This document shows, piece by piece, positions 11,818 through 22,189 of a stretch of 64,000 bases of DNA. Position 1 is the stretch's first letter. Every line of letters starts with the position of its first letter. Source of the stretch: Solen grandis (Eukaryota; Mollusca; Bivalvia; Adapedonta; Solenidae). Location of the stretch: contig CM037778.1 of NCBI GenBank assembly GCA_021229015.1, forward strand, positions 11,566,956 to 11,630,955. The letters are read 5' to 3'. A program made the position numbers and the translations under genes. The notes under the pieces are model-generated. The model saw only the letters and a program-made list of their open reading frames with translations, was not told the origin of the DNA and made no database searches.

Positions 11818-12992
11818 GTGTCGCCTGCATAGCATGGCAGACACATAGGGATCACTTTGTCCGTCGTCGTCGCCGTCGGCGTCGTCGTCGTCGTCGGTGT
11901 CGTCGGCGTCGTGGGCGTCACACTTTCTTGTCCGGAGCATAACTCGAAAAGTATTTGAGGTATCACCTTGAAACTTAAAACATGGATAGATCACATTGAG
12001 GTGGAGTGCAGTGCACAAGAATGATAACTCTGACTTTCGTATTTTCTGAGTTATTACCCTTTGTTGATTCTGAGATTTTATTTTTGTCCGGACCATAACT
12101 CGAAAAGTATTTGAGGTATCACCTTGAAACTTAAAACATGGATAGATCACATTGAGGTGGAGTGCAGTGCACAAGAATGATAACTCTGACTTTCGTATTT
12201 TCTGAGTTATTACCCTTTGTTGATTCTGAGATTTTATTTTTGTCCGGACCATAACTCAAAAAGTATTTGAGGTATCACCTTGAAACTTAAAACATGGATA
12301 GATCACATTGAGACAGAGTGCAGTGCACAAGAATGATAACCATGACTTTTTTTGTTATTGCCCTTTGTTGATTTTCAGTCTTAATTTTTCCGGGAAAAGT
12401 ATTTGAGGTGCTGACTTAAAACTTTATAGATAGATAGATCTCATTGAAGAGGAGTGCAGTTCACATAAATGATAACTCTCACTTTCTTTTCTCCTGAGTT
12501 ATTGTCCTTTGTTGATTCTCAGTCTTTATTTTTGTCAGGAGCATAACATAAAAAGTATTTGAGATATTGCTTTGAAACTTCATAGATGGAAAGATCTCAT
12601 GGATTTGTAGTGCAGTGCATAAGAATGATAACTCTGTTTTATTTTCTGAGTTATTTCCCTTTGTTGATTTTCAGACTTAATTTTTGTCTGGGGCATAACT
12701 CGAAACGTATTTGAGGTGTTGACTTGAAACTTCATAGATCTCAATGGTCTGAGTGCAGTACACAAGAATGATAACTCAATAATGATAATGATGACTACAA
12801 ACTTGCAACATATATATAATTAACGTCATAAGTGCTTAATGACGTCATACTTTTTCTTACAGTTAATGTTTTGAATTCATAGTCATTCTGACACTCCTCT
12901 GATGAAGACTGTATAGTCGAAAGTGCTCGGGAAAATTATTACATATTGCACTGTTTGAATATTTTATTCCCCCCCCCCCCCCCCCCCCAAAA

Positions 12993-13025
<33 letters not shown>

Positions 13026-13178
13026 GTGTGTGTGTGTGATTTGGTGTTATTTTGTACCTCACAAAATAGATTATGCTTTATCAATAATTTGTCAAAAGAT
13101 CGATTTTCTAGTCAATTCTTTCATCAAACTTGCTTAAATGCAGGCGACACAAGTGTTCCGAGGAACACCCACATCTAG
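11818..13178 (+). mobile_element. HINE/Helitron-like element (family H2) with CTAG end
   Basis: Starts GTGTCGCCTGCA, and the exact inverse TGCAGGCGACAC sits at 13139-13150. Next come the hairpin gtgttccgaggaacac, a short spacer and CTAG followed by T (13175-13179), the canonical Helitron 3' signature. Inside are a cgtcgtcg-rich lead-in and five or more ~160-bp tandem units (about 11930-12780; the first two are nearly identical). A compound microsatellite lies near the 3' end. No Rep/helicase coding is seen, so it is non-autonomous. Confidence 0.65.
12969..13039. repeat. Compound microsatellite C20-A22-(TA)-(TG)
   Basis: Consecutive homopolymer C, homopolymer A, TA and TG runs inside the H2 element. 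Likely unstable and prone to sequencing error. Confidence 0.95.
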
Positions 13179-13212
13179 TTGTATTAATCTGTCAGAAGTC
13201 TGTGTTATTGCC

Positions 13213-13300
13213 TTAACCCTTTACTTCATATAAACTCATTTTGACGCATAGGCAAACAGCCTAACCCTGATCAGACAGGCCCTATAGGAACTATCTGATT
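13213..13300 (+). mobile_element. piggyBac-like MITE M1, truncated copy
   Basis: Only the first part (TTAACCCTTTacttcatataaactcattttgacgc, diverged) is present, followed by broken core sequence. No 3' terminus is seen. Confidence 0.55.
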
Positions 13301-13454
13301 AAGGTCTCCTCTGTTTGTTCATACAATCTTAAGTCTATACTGTCACTTGTGGCAATGAAAAATCCACTATTTTATAAACATTTAAAGATCAATCATTTTA
13401 TTTTCATCAAGTCGTAAATGTGTACATAAATATTCATTACTGAAGTAAAGAGTT

Positions 13455-13740
13455 GATACATGTCAAAGGTCAATGTTATTGCATCAATTTATGTCTGAAG
13501 TCACAGTTATTGCATCAATTTATGTCTGAGGTCACTGTTATTGCATCAATACTTGTCTGAGGTCACTGCTATTGCATCAATATATGCCAGAGGCCACTGT
13601 TATTGCATCAATATATGTCTGAGGTCACTGTATTGCATCAATAAATGTCTGACACTGTTATTGCATCAATAAATGTCTGAGGTCACTGTTATTGCATCAA
13701 TACATGTCTGAGGTCACTGTTATTACATTAATCTTTCACA
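13455..13740 (+). repeat. 31-bp minisatellite, about 9 units
   Basis: The unit is tgtctgaggtcactg followed by ttattgcatcaatata. Degraded units continue to about 13870 and resume from about 14310 to 14610, so the original array was longer and has been split. Confidence 0.85.
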
Positions 13741-13875
13741 GAGAAGTTACTCTTTTGGCATTAATATGTGTCTGAGGTCATATTTATTGCATTAGTCTGT
13801 AACAGAGATCAGTGTTATTTCATTAATCTGTGCTTGAGGTTACTTTGATTGTATTAATTTTTGCTTCAAGTCATT

Positions 13876-14305
13876 TTTATATGCCCGTTGAATGACAGGA
13901 CATATCAATTGGATTCACCTGTGGGTGGTTTTCACTGAGATATTCTGCTCTTTACCTCTAACAAAGGTGAACCAATCTTTACCAAACTTGGTCACATTGT
14001 GTATGGTCACAATGTGTATTGGCTCAATATCTTGGCCAAATTTAATAAACAGCAAGACTGTCCGAGACACTCTAAGAGTTAAGCCCTTAAATTGATAACA
14101 GTTAACAGTGTCTGCTCTCTAACAAATATTCTTATAAATATGAACCAATCTTTACCAAACTTGGTCACAGTGTATACATATAGGCACAGACTCTCGACCA
14201 AGTTCAGTAGCCAACCAAAATGTCCCAGACACTCCAGAATTATGGCCCTTGAATTGATGATATTACAGGATGGCATTATTTTTGCAATAACCTTAAGCAC
14301 TCTTT
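13876..14305. repeat. Unrelated repeat splitting the 31-bp minisatellite
   Basis: Two internal copies of aaccaatctttaccaaactt(ggtcaca) lie about 175 bp apart, followed by diverged text (catatcttggcca / actctcgaccaag). Minisatellite-like units flank both sides, so this looks inserted. No clear termini or target duplication. Confidence 0.5.
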
Positions 14306-14610
14306 AAACATTGCATTAAACTGTCATTGAGGTCAATGTTATTACATAAAGATGTGTCGGAGAGGTCATTGTTATTGCATTAATTTTATCACACCAATAT
14401 CATTTTGTGCTTGCATGAAGTAACTGTTAGGTCATCAGTCTGTCAGAGATCACTCACAGTTTCTTCATTCTGTTCTCAGTGTCATAGTAATCCATCTATA
14501 CTTGAGGTCTCTGAGAATGTTATGTCATTAATCTGTCAGAGGTGTCTGTTATTGCATTTATCTGTGCCTGGGTGTCTGATCGTTCAGGCCAGCATTTGTC
14601 TGGTATTTTA

Positions 14611-15255
14611 GGACACTTTTTACTGCATGTAATTATCTAAGCCAATTAGGTATTTAAATGTGATGGCAATATTTCTGTGTTTATTGCAAATTTACATTGT
14701 ATCTGACAGGGATTATGTCTGGTTCTAAATTATTTGGGAAAAAATAGCTCTAGCAATTTTCTTACATATATAACTGAATGAAATTGATTATTGTCTGTAA
14801 ATATTGTAGAATTTGCATGGTTCTTTAGTTAAAAGATTCAGTGTATTGCAAACTTCAAGTAATTGATACAGATCTGCTCAGCAATATACAGTACTATGCT
14901 CATGAGCATTTATGGGCATATTTATTGGCACATTATCGTGCAGTAGAAGTCTTCCCTGTTTGCTGATCACTCTTAAATAAAGAATCAATACCTCAGACAG
15001 ATCAGTTACCCAGTCTGTCTGCAGCCTCCATACTACCATCTGCAGAAACTATGTCACAGGCTGAGAAACCAACACTATAGGATATCTGTACATGAGATTT
15101 GATCCGTGGAAAGAATTTGATTTCAACTGTTTGTTTTTCAATGCATGTGTATTAGTTCTTGTTTGGATATGCTAGGATAAAGGAAGTGCAAATGTATTGC
15201 AAGGAAAGATGCATAAGATAGTTTAGACATGTCCAGATCATCAGTTTGAGTCCTT
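14611..15255. other. Non-coding AT-rich stretch
   Basis: A short open segment at 14963-15079 has coding-like wording but no donor or family match. Not called as a gene. Confidence 0.4.
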
Positions 15256-15510
15256 TTTAGCTTATCTGTTTTTCAAGGAAAAATAGTCTAGGCATTGTCA
15301 TCACTTTGGTGTTGTTGTTTGCGTTGTCGATGTGAAAAACTTTAACCTTGGTTAACTTCTAAACTATGAAATCTTCTGTCATCAAACTGCATATATTTGC
15401 ATGTTCAATTTTTACAAGGATTACATTCTCAATCAATTAAGGGCCATAACTCAATGTAGGTCCATTTTGACCTATCTCCCCTCAGACAAGCATTGGCATC
15501 TGCATGCAGT
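15256..15510 (+). repeat. Truncated dispersed repeat (5' end resembling pearl/HINE lead-ins)
   Basis: tttttagcttatctgtttttc, a Val-type gttgttgtttgcgttgtcg low-complexity run and 'gggccataactcaatg' follow the same order as the starts of H1 and H2, but no core array or 3' hairpin follows. Confidence 0.4.
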
Positions 15511-15763
15511 GCTCTTGTTTATAATACATTCATGTTATGTACAAAAGTAAATTGTACAATAAAAAAAAATAAATAAAAAATCAAGCCATTACTTAGAGGT
15601 AATAAAGTTTTTTGCAACTCTTAAGTTAATTGTTCCAAATGCAGGACTGCTGTTGCGGAAAAAAATGACTTTTTCCAGGAATTTGGAAGTATCATAACAG
15701 ACTATAAAAATGATATCATGATTGAACGGAACATAATCTGTGTTCATTGTATCATTCTAAACA

Positions 15764-16052
15764 CCATCACCAGTGGCCGAGTGGTTAGAGTGTTCGCCTT
15801 AGGAGCGGAGCGACATACCAAAGTCTGAAAAAATGGTACTGTTATAGCTCCCTTGCTTGGTGCTCAGCATATAAGGGTAGTTCCAGGACTGGTTGACCAG
15901 GTGTCAGGATAATGTGACTGGGTGTGGTATCATGCCACATGTCTGTAACGGCGTGATACTGCAGTGTGGTAGCACTATATCTGTCTCAAGTAAACATTGT
16001 CTCCAAATGACTGAAATACTGTCGGTGGGACGTTAAACCCAACAAACATCCA
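15764..16052 (+). mobile_element. tRNA-derived SINE, type 1
   Basis: Well-preserved copy: A-box-like agtggccgagtggttagag, body tagctcccttgcttgg and ggtgtggtatcatgccacat, and tail aaatgactgaaatactgtc plus gggacgttaaaccc. A C/A homopolymer run follows at 16069-16096. Confidence 0.9.
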
Positions 16053-16257
16053 AATGACTAAACTGTCATACCCCCCCCCCCAAAAAAAAAAAAAAACACT
16101 GTTCAGTCCATAATTATAGGTGGTAAGATTAACTTTCATCAAAATTTCTTATCATCCATAGATTTGAATAAAAAAACATATTTATGTCTCATAATGGAGA
16201 AATAACCATTTTCTACTCGGGTCCTGAAGTGATCAGCCTCAGACATCAAAGGTTTTT

Positions 16258-17689
16258 AGCTCACCTGAGCCAGAGGCTCAAGGTGAGCTATTGTGACCGG
16301 TCTTCGTCCGTCGTCCGTCCGTCCGTCGTCCGTCAACATTTTGCTTCAAACGACATCTCCTCCTTAACCGCTTGGTCAATTTTGATAAAACTTCACAGGA
16401 ATGTTCATTATGGGGCCCTTATCCGAAGTTGTTAAAATTATTTTGATTGGTCAAAAATCTAGGTCACAGGAGCTAAAAATAGATTTTAAAAATGAAAATT
16501 TTAAAAATCTTCTTCTCCGAAACCACAAGGCCTAGCCTTTTGATTTTTGGTATGTAGCATGATCTTATGACTCTCTACCAAGATTGTTCAAATTATGCCC
16601 TGGGGTAACCCCCAGGGGTCACTTGATTTAACATAGGCTAATATAGGAAAAACTTGAAAAAATCTTCTTCTCCGAAACCACAAGGCCTAGCCTTTTGATT
16701 TTTGGTATGTAGCATGATCTTATGACTCTCTACCAAGATTGTTCAAATTATGACCCTGGGGTCAAAATTGGCCCCGCCCCAGGGTCACGTGATTTAACAT
16801 AGGCTAATATAGGAAAAACTTGAAAAATCTTCTTCTCAGAAACCACAAGACCTGGAGCTTAGATATTTGGTGTGCAGCATTGTCTAGTAGATCACTACCA
16901 AGTTTGTTCAAATCATGGCCCTGGGGTCAAAATTGGCCCCGCCCCAGGTGTCACTTGATTTAACATAGGCTACTATAGGAAAAAACCTTGAAAAATCTTC
17001 TTCTCAGAAACCACAAGGCATAGAGTTAAGATATTTGGTGTGTAGCATTGTCTGGTGGATCTCTACCAAGTTTGTTCAAATCATGACCCTGGGGTCAAAA
17101 TTGGCCCCGCCCCAGGGGTCACTTGATTTAACATATGCTAATATAGGAAAAACTTGAAAAAATCTTCTTCTCAGAAACCACAAGGCCTGGAGTTTAGATA
17201 TTTGGTATGTAGCATGATCTTATGACTCTCTACCAAGATTGTTCAAATTATGACCCTGGGGTCAAATTTGGCCCCACCCCCAGGGGTCACTTGATTTAAC
17301 ATAGGCTAATATAGGAAAAACTTGAAAAAATCTTCTTCTCAGAAACCACAAGGCCTGGAGTTTAGATATTTGGTATGTAGCATGATCTTATGACTCTCTA
17401 CCAAGATTGTTCAAATTATGACCCTGGGGTCAAAATTGGCCCCACCCCCAGGGGTCACTTGATTTAACATAGGCTAATATAGGAAAAAAATCTAGAAAAA
17501 TTTCTTCTCAAAAACCACAAGGTCTGGAGTTTAGATATTTGGTATGTAACATGGGCTAATAGACCTCTACCCAGTTTGTTCAAATCATGACCCTGGGGTC
17601 AAAATTGGCTCTGCCCCAGGGGTCACTTGATTTTACATAGCCTAATGATATCAGGTGAGCGATCCAGGGCCATCATGGCCCTCTTGTTT
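16258..17689 (+). mobile_element. HINE/pearl-like element H1, copy 2
   Basis: Most complete H1 copy. The 5' hairpin is agctcacctgagcc...ggctcaaggtgagct. A gtccgtccgtcgtccgt microsatellite is followed by about seven ~170-bp units (cttcttctcagaaaccacaagg ... ccctggggtcaaaattgg). The end is tcaggtgagcgatcc plus gggccatcatggccc. GCTCACCTGA near the start and TCAGGTGAGC near the end are exact inverses. Confidence 0.75.
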
Positions 17690-18088
17690 AATAATTTTTA
17701 TGTGACATAAAAGAATATTGATTGGGAAACTGTTTAATGGATGAATGATTACCTGTTTCATATTATGATTTATTGATGTTAATTACTCATAAAGTTCAAA
17801 TTAAATTAAAACCCAAATTAAAGGTTTTTTTGTCATTAAATGGGATGTTACTGCATTAATAAATTGAAACATTTAAAGGTTTTAAAGTTAATTATAAAAC
17901 AATTATTAAAATTGTCTGCTTTAACAATTAGATGTCAGGAATCTGGTTTTTCTTGATATAATTGGAAGGATGTATTTCCAAGCGTTAACTGTAATCTACC
18001 TGGCATGTAGTTGGAAGTCAGAATTTTCTGGTGACTGCTGTTGCGTGTATTGATACTGATAATGCCCACTGTTGTTTTTGAATCTGTT

Positions 18089-18322
18089 TTAACCCTTTCC
18101 CTCATATAGACTCATTTTGACACACTCAATAGGTACCACATAAAGCCTGATCTGCAGAAAACCACAGTTAAACCTTACCAAATTTAATTATAAAGTCCTC
18201 ATTTCCAGACCACTGAGGAGCAGTGAACAGCATAAAACCTGATCAGCCTGCAAGTTACTCATATGTTGTTATGTTGTTCGCATAGGTCTTTTCATGGTTT
18301 CCTCTATGAGGGAAAGGGTTAA
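18089..18322 (+). mobile_element. piggyBac-like MITE M1, copy 5
   Basis: Both TTAA-flanked termini are present. The second arm of the central palindrome is eroded. Confidence 0.85.
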
Positions 18323-19565
18323 TACACCTCTTTTTATACCTCCAAAAATAAAGATTGAAGTATATAGGAGTCAGTTTGTTGGGATGTCAGTAAGTCTGTG
18401 GCAAAAATCTTGTGACACAAACTCCTTCACTGATTCAGTTCAATTTTTCATATTCATTAATATGATGATGTGTGAATGTGCGTGACATAATCTTTATATG
18501 TCTTAAAGAATGAATTATATGGCCCCTGATCTGACTTTTAACATCTTTTACAGCTTTGGTTCTACAAAAAAGTCCATGGTGGATGTATTCATCAGCTTCA
18601 GTGATACCTATAGTTTTTGTTAGTTTTTATAAAATGACATTTATTTCAATGACATACTCATTTGTGTCATGAACAACCTTATAATGCACTTTCATGGTCC
18701 ACTCCTTTGGTGAACCTTTTACTTCATGAATATTCACATACAGGTTTTTTATTGGATGAAAATTAATTTATTGAACTTTAAAAAGTCATGTTGATAAAAC
18801 AATGGATTTTCTTTGCTGTGTAGCTAAGACAGTGTTGATATTGTAATCCATTGTATTAGCTATATTCAGGATAACTTAGAAGTCATTTTGAATAATTCTG
18901 AAAACACTGGAATTGGTACCTGAATTGAAGATATGGTATAATTTTGCTATAAATAATTGTTCCTCATATTGTTACTCTTCATGATATCCTTGGCATGAAA
19001 CACGTAGATTCTGCCAGTGATGGCATACTTGGTATAAAGATTTTATTTTTTCTTCAGATTTGTATTTCTCATTTATAAATAAACCCTCATCTACAACCAC
19101 AGGCAGCATTCCTCAGTGATAGTTATGACAGGATTTAACACATCTTGGCCATTAATGTTGATACTCTGTCCTGTGATGTCATGTTACACCTTATACAAGC
19201 CTCTTAGTGAGGATGGACCACATCTTGTATATTACATTCATTGGCTTTGATTGTACTTCCTGACAAATTGACGTCATTTTCTTACTTACATCTTACTTGA
19301 ACTGAATCTGTGCTCAGTGCATGATAATGTTATATTGGAGGTTGAATTCTAGATACTGCATTTATATTGCATTGCATTATAATTATGTGAAAATGCATTT
19401 TAAGTCCTTTAAAGAAGATTTAGGGTCCAGTATGGCAATTAATGATGTTGGACTTGCTTTCATTGGATTTCTCCCTGAAGTAACAAATCTACACAGCACA
19501 ATTCAAATCAAGAGAATTCAATACCAGAAGTAGTCACTGTAGACAGTATGATCTGTCTCCTCATC

Positions 19566-19764
19566 TGACTTGACTTAACTATTTGAGTTTACTGTCGCTT
19601 TGACAGTATTTCAGTCATATAGCGACGTCAAGCTAATTACAGGTGGAGGAAGACCCTGAATGCATGGAGGCACCCGGGTAGAACCACCGACCTACCGCAA
19701 CGTGCTGAGGTGCTGAGTGAGTGTTTAAGTCAGCAACTTTACCCTCTTGGCCACGGAGGCCCCC
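19566..19764 (-). mobile_element. tRNA-derived SINE, type 2
   Basis: Minus orientation: tail-derived gacagtatttcagtcatatag comes first, then gaagaccctgaatgcatgg and gggtagaaccaccgaccta, ending in the head remnant ttggccacggaggccc. Confidence 0.8.
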
Positions 19765-20742
19765 GCTGTCTCCTCATCTGACATCAACACATTCTATTCT
19801 ATTCTATTCTATAGAAACTCTCTAGGTCTTTGAAAGACTGCTGACATGGCCCAGTTCTGTGCGACCTTGAGAAAGCATTGGCCAATAACTGGAAAACAGA
19901 CTAAGGAGCACAACAGCAGATGTTAATGTGTTTCAAGTGCTATCCAGAACTGTTAGGGGTCACATGTATTCAAACACTGGCAATGCTGGCCCCAGATGGG
20001 GCAGGTTGAGGGACCCTTGAGAAAGTGTTCAAGAGAGGATATGGCAAACCTAGCTCTGATTCTGAATTTTGTCATGCTTCGAAGCCCTGGATGTTCCCTT
20101 CACTAAAATATTTCTAGCTAGGCAGAGTAATACTGTGCGTGTACATGCATGTTTGTGCGGAAAGTTAAATTGGGGGGCCCTTGAGTGCAGTGTGGTACAT
20201 GCATGCTTGCACACAAATGGACAGACAGTCTTAAGAAGAGTGAACAGGGTGGATTTTATAAACAGAGATTGTGCTGAGTTTGAATATGAAAATCTGTTCA
20301 GCGACGGTTGTAAAGATAAAGAGGTATACCATCAGAAATTTGTGGTTTTGGCTGGCATTAAAGGGAGGACATCTTACAGCACTTGAAAAATTTGATTTTA
20401 GGTTTTGAACGATGAGAAATAAAACTGATCAGACTGAAAATATTGATAATGTTTGTTCTGAACTGATTTAACAAACTTATTATTTAAGTCCACAAGGAAA
20501 GGTACTGTCATAAATGAACAATCTTAAAACTAATTGGCCTATTAGTCTAGTTTTTAACTCAAATTCACATACTTTTTCGATTGAGGAATATATTTTTGAA
20601 ATTCATACGAAACCCTTAAATTGAAGTTTTGGGGTTGTATCTGTAGATTTGGGTCTGGGAATCCTGTCTCGTCTCCAGCAAGGTTCAAACTGACAACCTT
20701 TGAATCCATAGCAAGGATTTTGATAAGTAGCTGCATATGTCA

Positions 20743-20942
20743 TTAACCCTTTCCCTCATAGAGGAAACCATGAAAAGACCTATGCGAACAGCATAAAACC
20801 AGATCAGCTGCTCCTCAGTGGTCTGGAAATGAGGATTTTGTAATTAAATTTGGTAAGGTTTAACTGTGGTTTTCTGCAGATCAGGCTTTATGTGATACCT
20901 ATTGAGTGCGTCAAAATGAGTCTATATGAGGGAAAGGGTTAA
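20743..20942 (-). mobile_element. piggyBac-like MITE M1, copy 6 lacking the hairpin
   Basis: Termini are intact, but the central gatcagcctgcgag palindrome is deleted down to gatcagctgctcctc, a natural internal deletion that shortens the element to 200 bp. Confidence 0.85.
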
Positions 20943-21529
20943 TTAACTTGGTATATTTCACATAGTAAAGGTGTTTCTTTTGGGGGAGTCCAGGAGGGGG
21001 TTTAACTCCTATATCAATTAAATACCTGAAATTTTTCGAATCAGCAGTATGTGATGTATTTTATTTTTTTATTTTATGGATTTCTGTGATAATTTAAGAT
21101 ATATTTAACTGATATGAATGAAATGTGATGCCCAGTTTGTTGTTTTCTTACATAGTTTACCTAAATAATCTCCTGATATTAAATATACAGATAAGACCTT
21201 GAAAAGTCTAAGGGAAGCTGCAGAGAGCACAGTAGGAAATGTTTGTAATTTCTTGAAGGGTGTGATTGTTTTTAGCACTGAAGTTCTCTCATGAGGGTTA
21301 CACAGCCTAAGGGATGGAACACAGCGCAGCATTATGATCATTTACAAAGTTTAAATAAAACACTCATGATGAAATTGTTGAAATGCTGTGATTGCAACTT
21401 AAAAGTTTTTTGTGTCTGTGCCAGAATCATGAGTGATAACAGTGCAGGTAGTGAGGGGGTATTCAGCTTATCCCATGGAGGTCTGGCTTCATTTTCATGA
21501 AATGGTTGAATTAAGGTTAGAATGTGCCA

Positions 21530-22150
21530 GATGTTCATGGAAATAGGTAAGAAAAAGGGTGACTGTATGGAAATGCATGGAAATGGGTAAGAAAAAGTGT
21601 GACTGTATGGAAATGCATAGAAATAGGTAAGAAAAAGTGTAATTGTATGGAAATGCATGGAAATAGGTAAGAAAAAGTAATTGTATGGAAATGCATGGAA
21701 ATAGGTAAGAAAAAGTGTAATTGTATGGAAATGCATGGAAATAAGTAAGAAAAAGTTTAATTGTATGGAAATGCATGGAAATAGGTAAGAAAAAGTGTGA
21801 CTGTATGGAAATGTATGGAAATAGGTAAGAAAAAGTGTAATTGTTTGGAAATGCATGGAAATAGGTAAGAAAAAAGTGTAATTGTTTGGAAATGCATGGA
21901 AATAGGTAAGAAAAAGTGTGACTGTATGGAAAAGAAAAAGTGTGACTGTATGGAAATGCATGGAAATAGGTAAGAAAAAGTGTAATTGTTTGGAAATGCA
22001 TGGAAATAGGTAAGAAAAAGTGTGACTGTATGGAAATGCATGGAAATAGGTAAGAAAAAGTGTGACGATGGAAATGCATGGAAATAGGTAAGAAAAAGTG
22101 TGACTGTATGAAATGCATGGAAATAGTAATGTAAGTTGACTGTATGGAAG
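21530..22150. repeat. ~40-bp tandem array, about 14 units
   Basis: The unit reads ggaaataggtaagaaaaag then tgtgactgtatggaaatgcat, 38-41 bp. On the minus strand the unit lacks stop codons in all three frames, giving a spurious 306-codon frame (21338-22258). Each unit contains ATAGGTAAGA, a consensus 5' splice site. The 3' edge at 22110-22190 is degraded and meets the next array. Confidence 0.95.
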
Positions 22151-22189
22151 CATAATTATAGTACAATAGAAAGGTAACAATATGTATAC

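Larger units (their letters stand above)
17690..21529. other. Non-coding sequence between mapped repeats
   Basis: Contains MITEs and one SINE listed separately, and an (attct)n run at 19791-19812. A 105-codon frame at 20069-20386 has no recognisable domain. Confidence 0.45.

Noticed and set aside
11776..12252. 158-codon minus-strand frame with an Asp-rich run
   Set aside because: It is the tandem core and the cgtcgtcg run of the H2 element read backwards.
14963..15079. Short coding-like segment after an acceptor-like ctcag
   Set aside because: Only about 38 codons, no partner exon and no family match.
20069..20386. 105-codon plus frame
   Set aside because: No domain, splice context or compositional shift supports coding.
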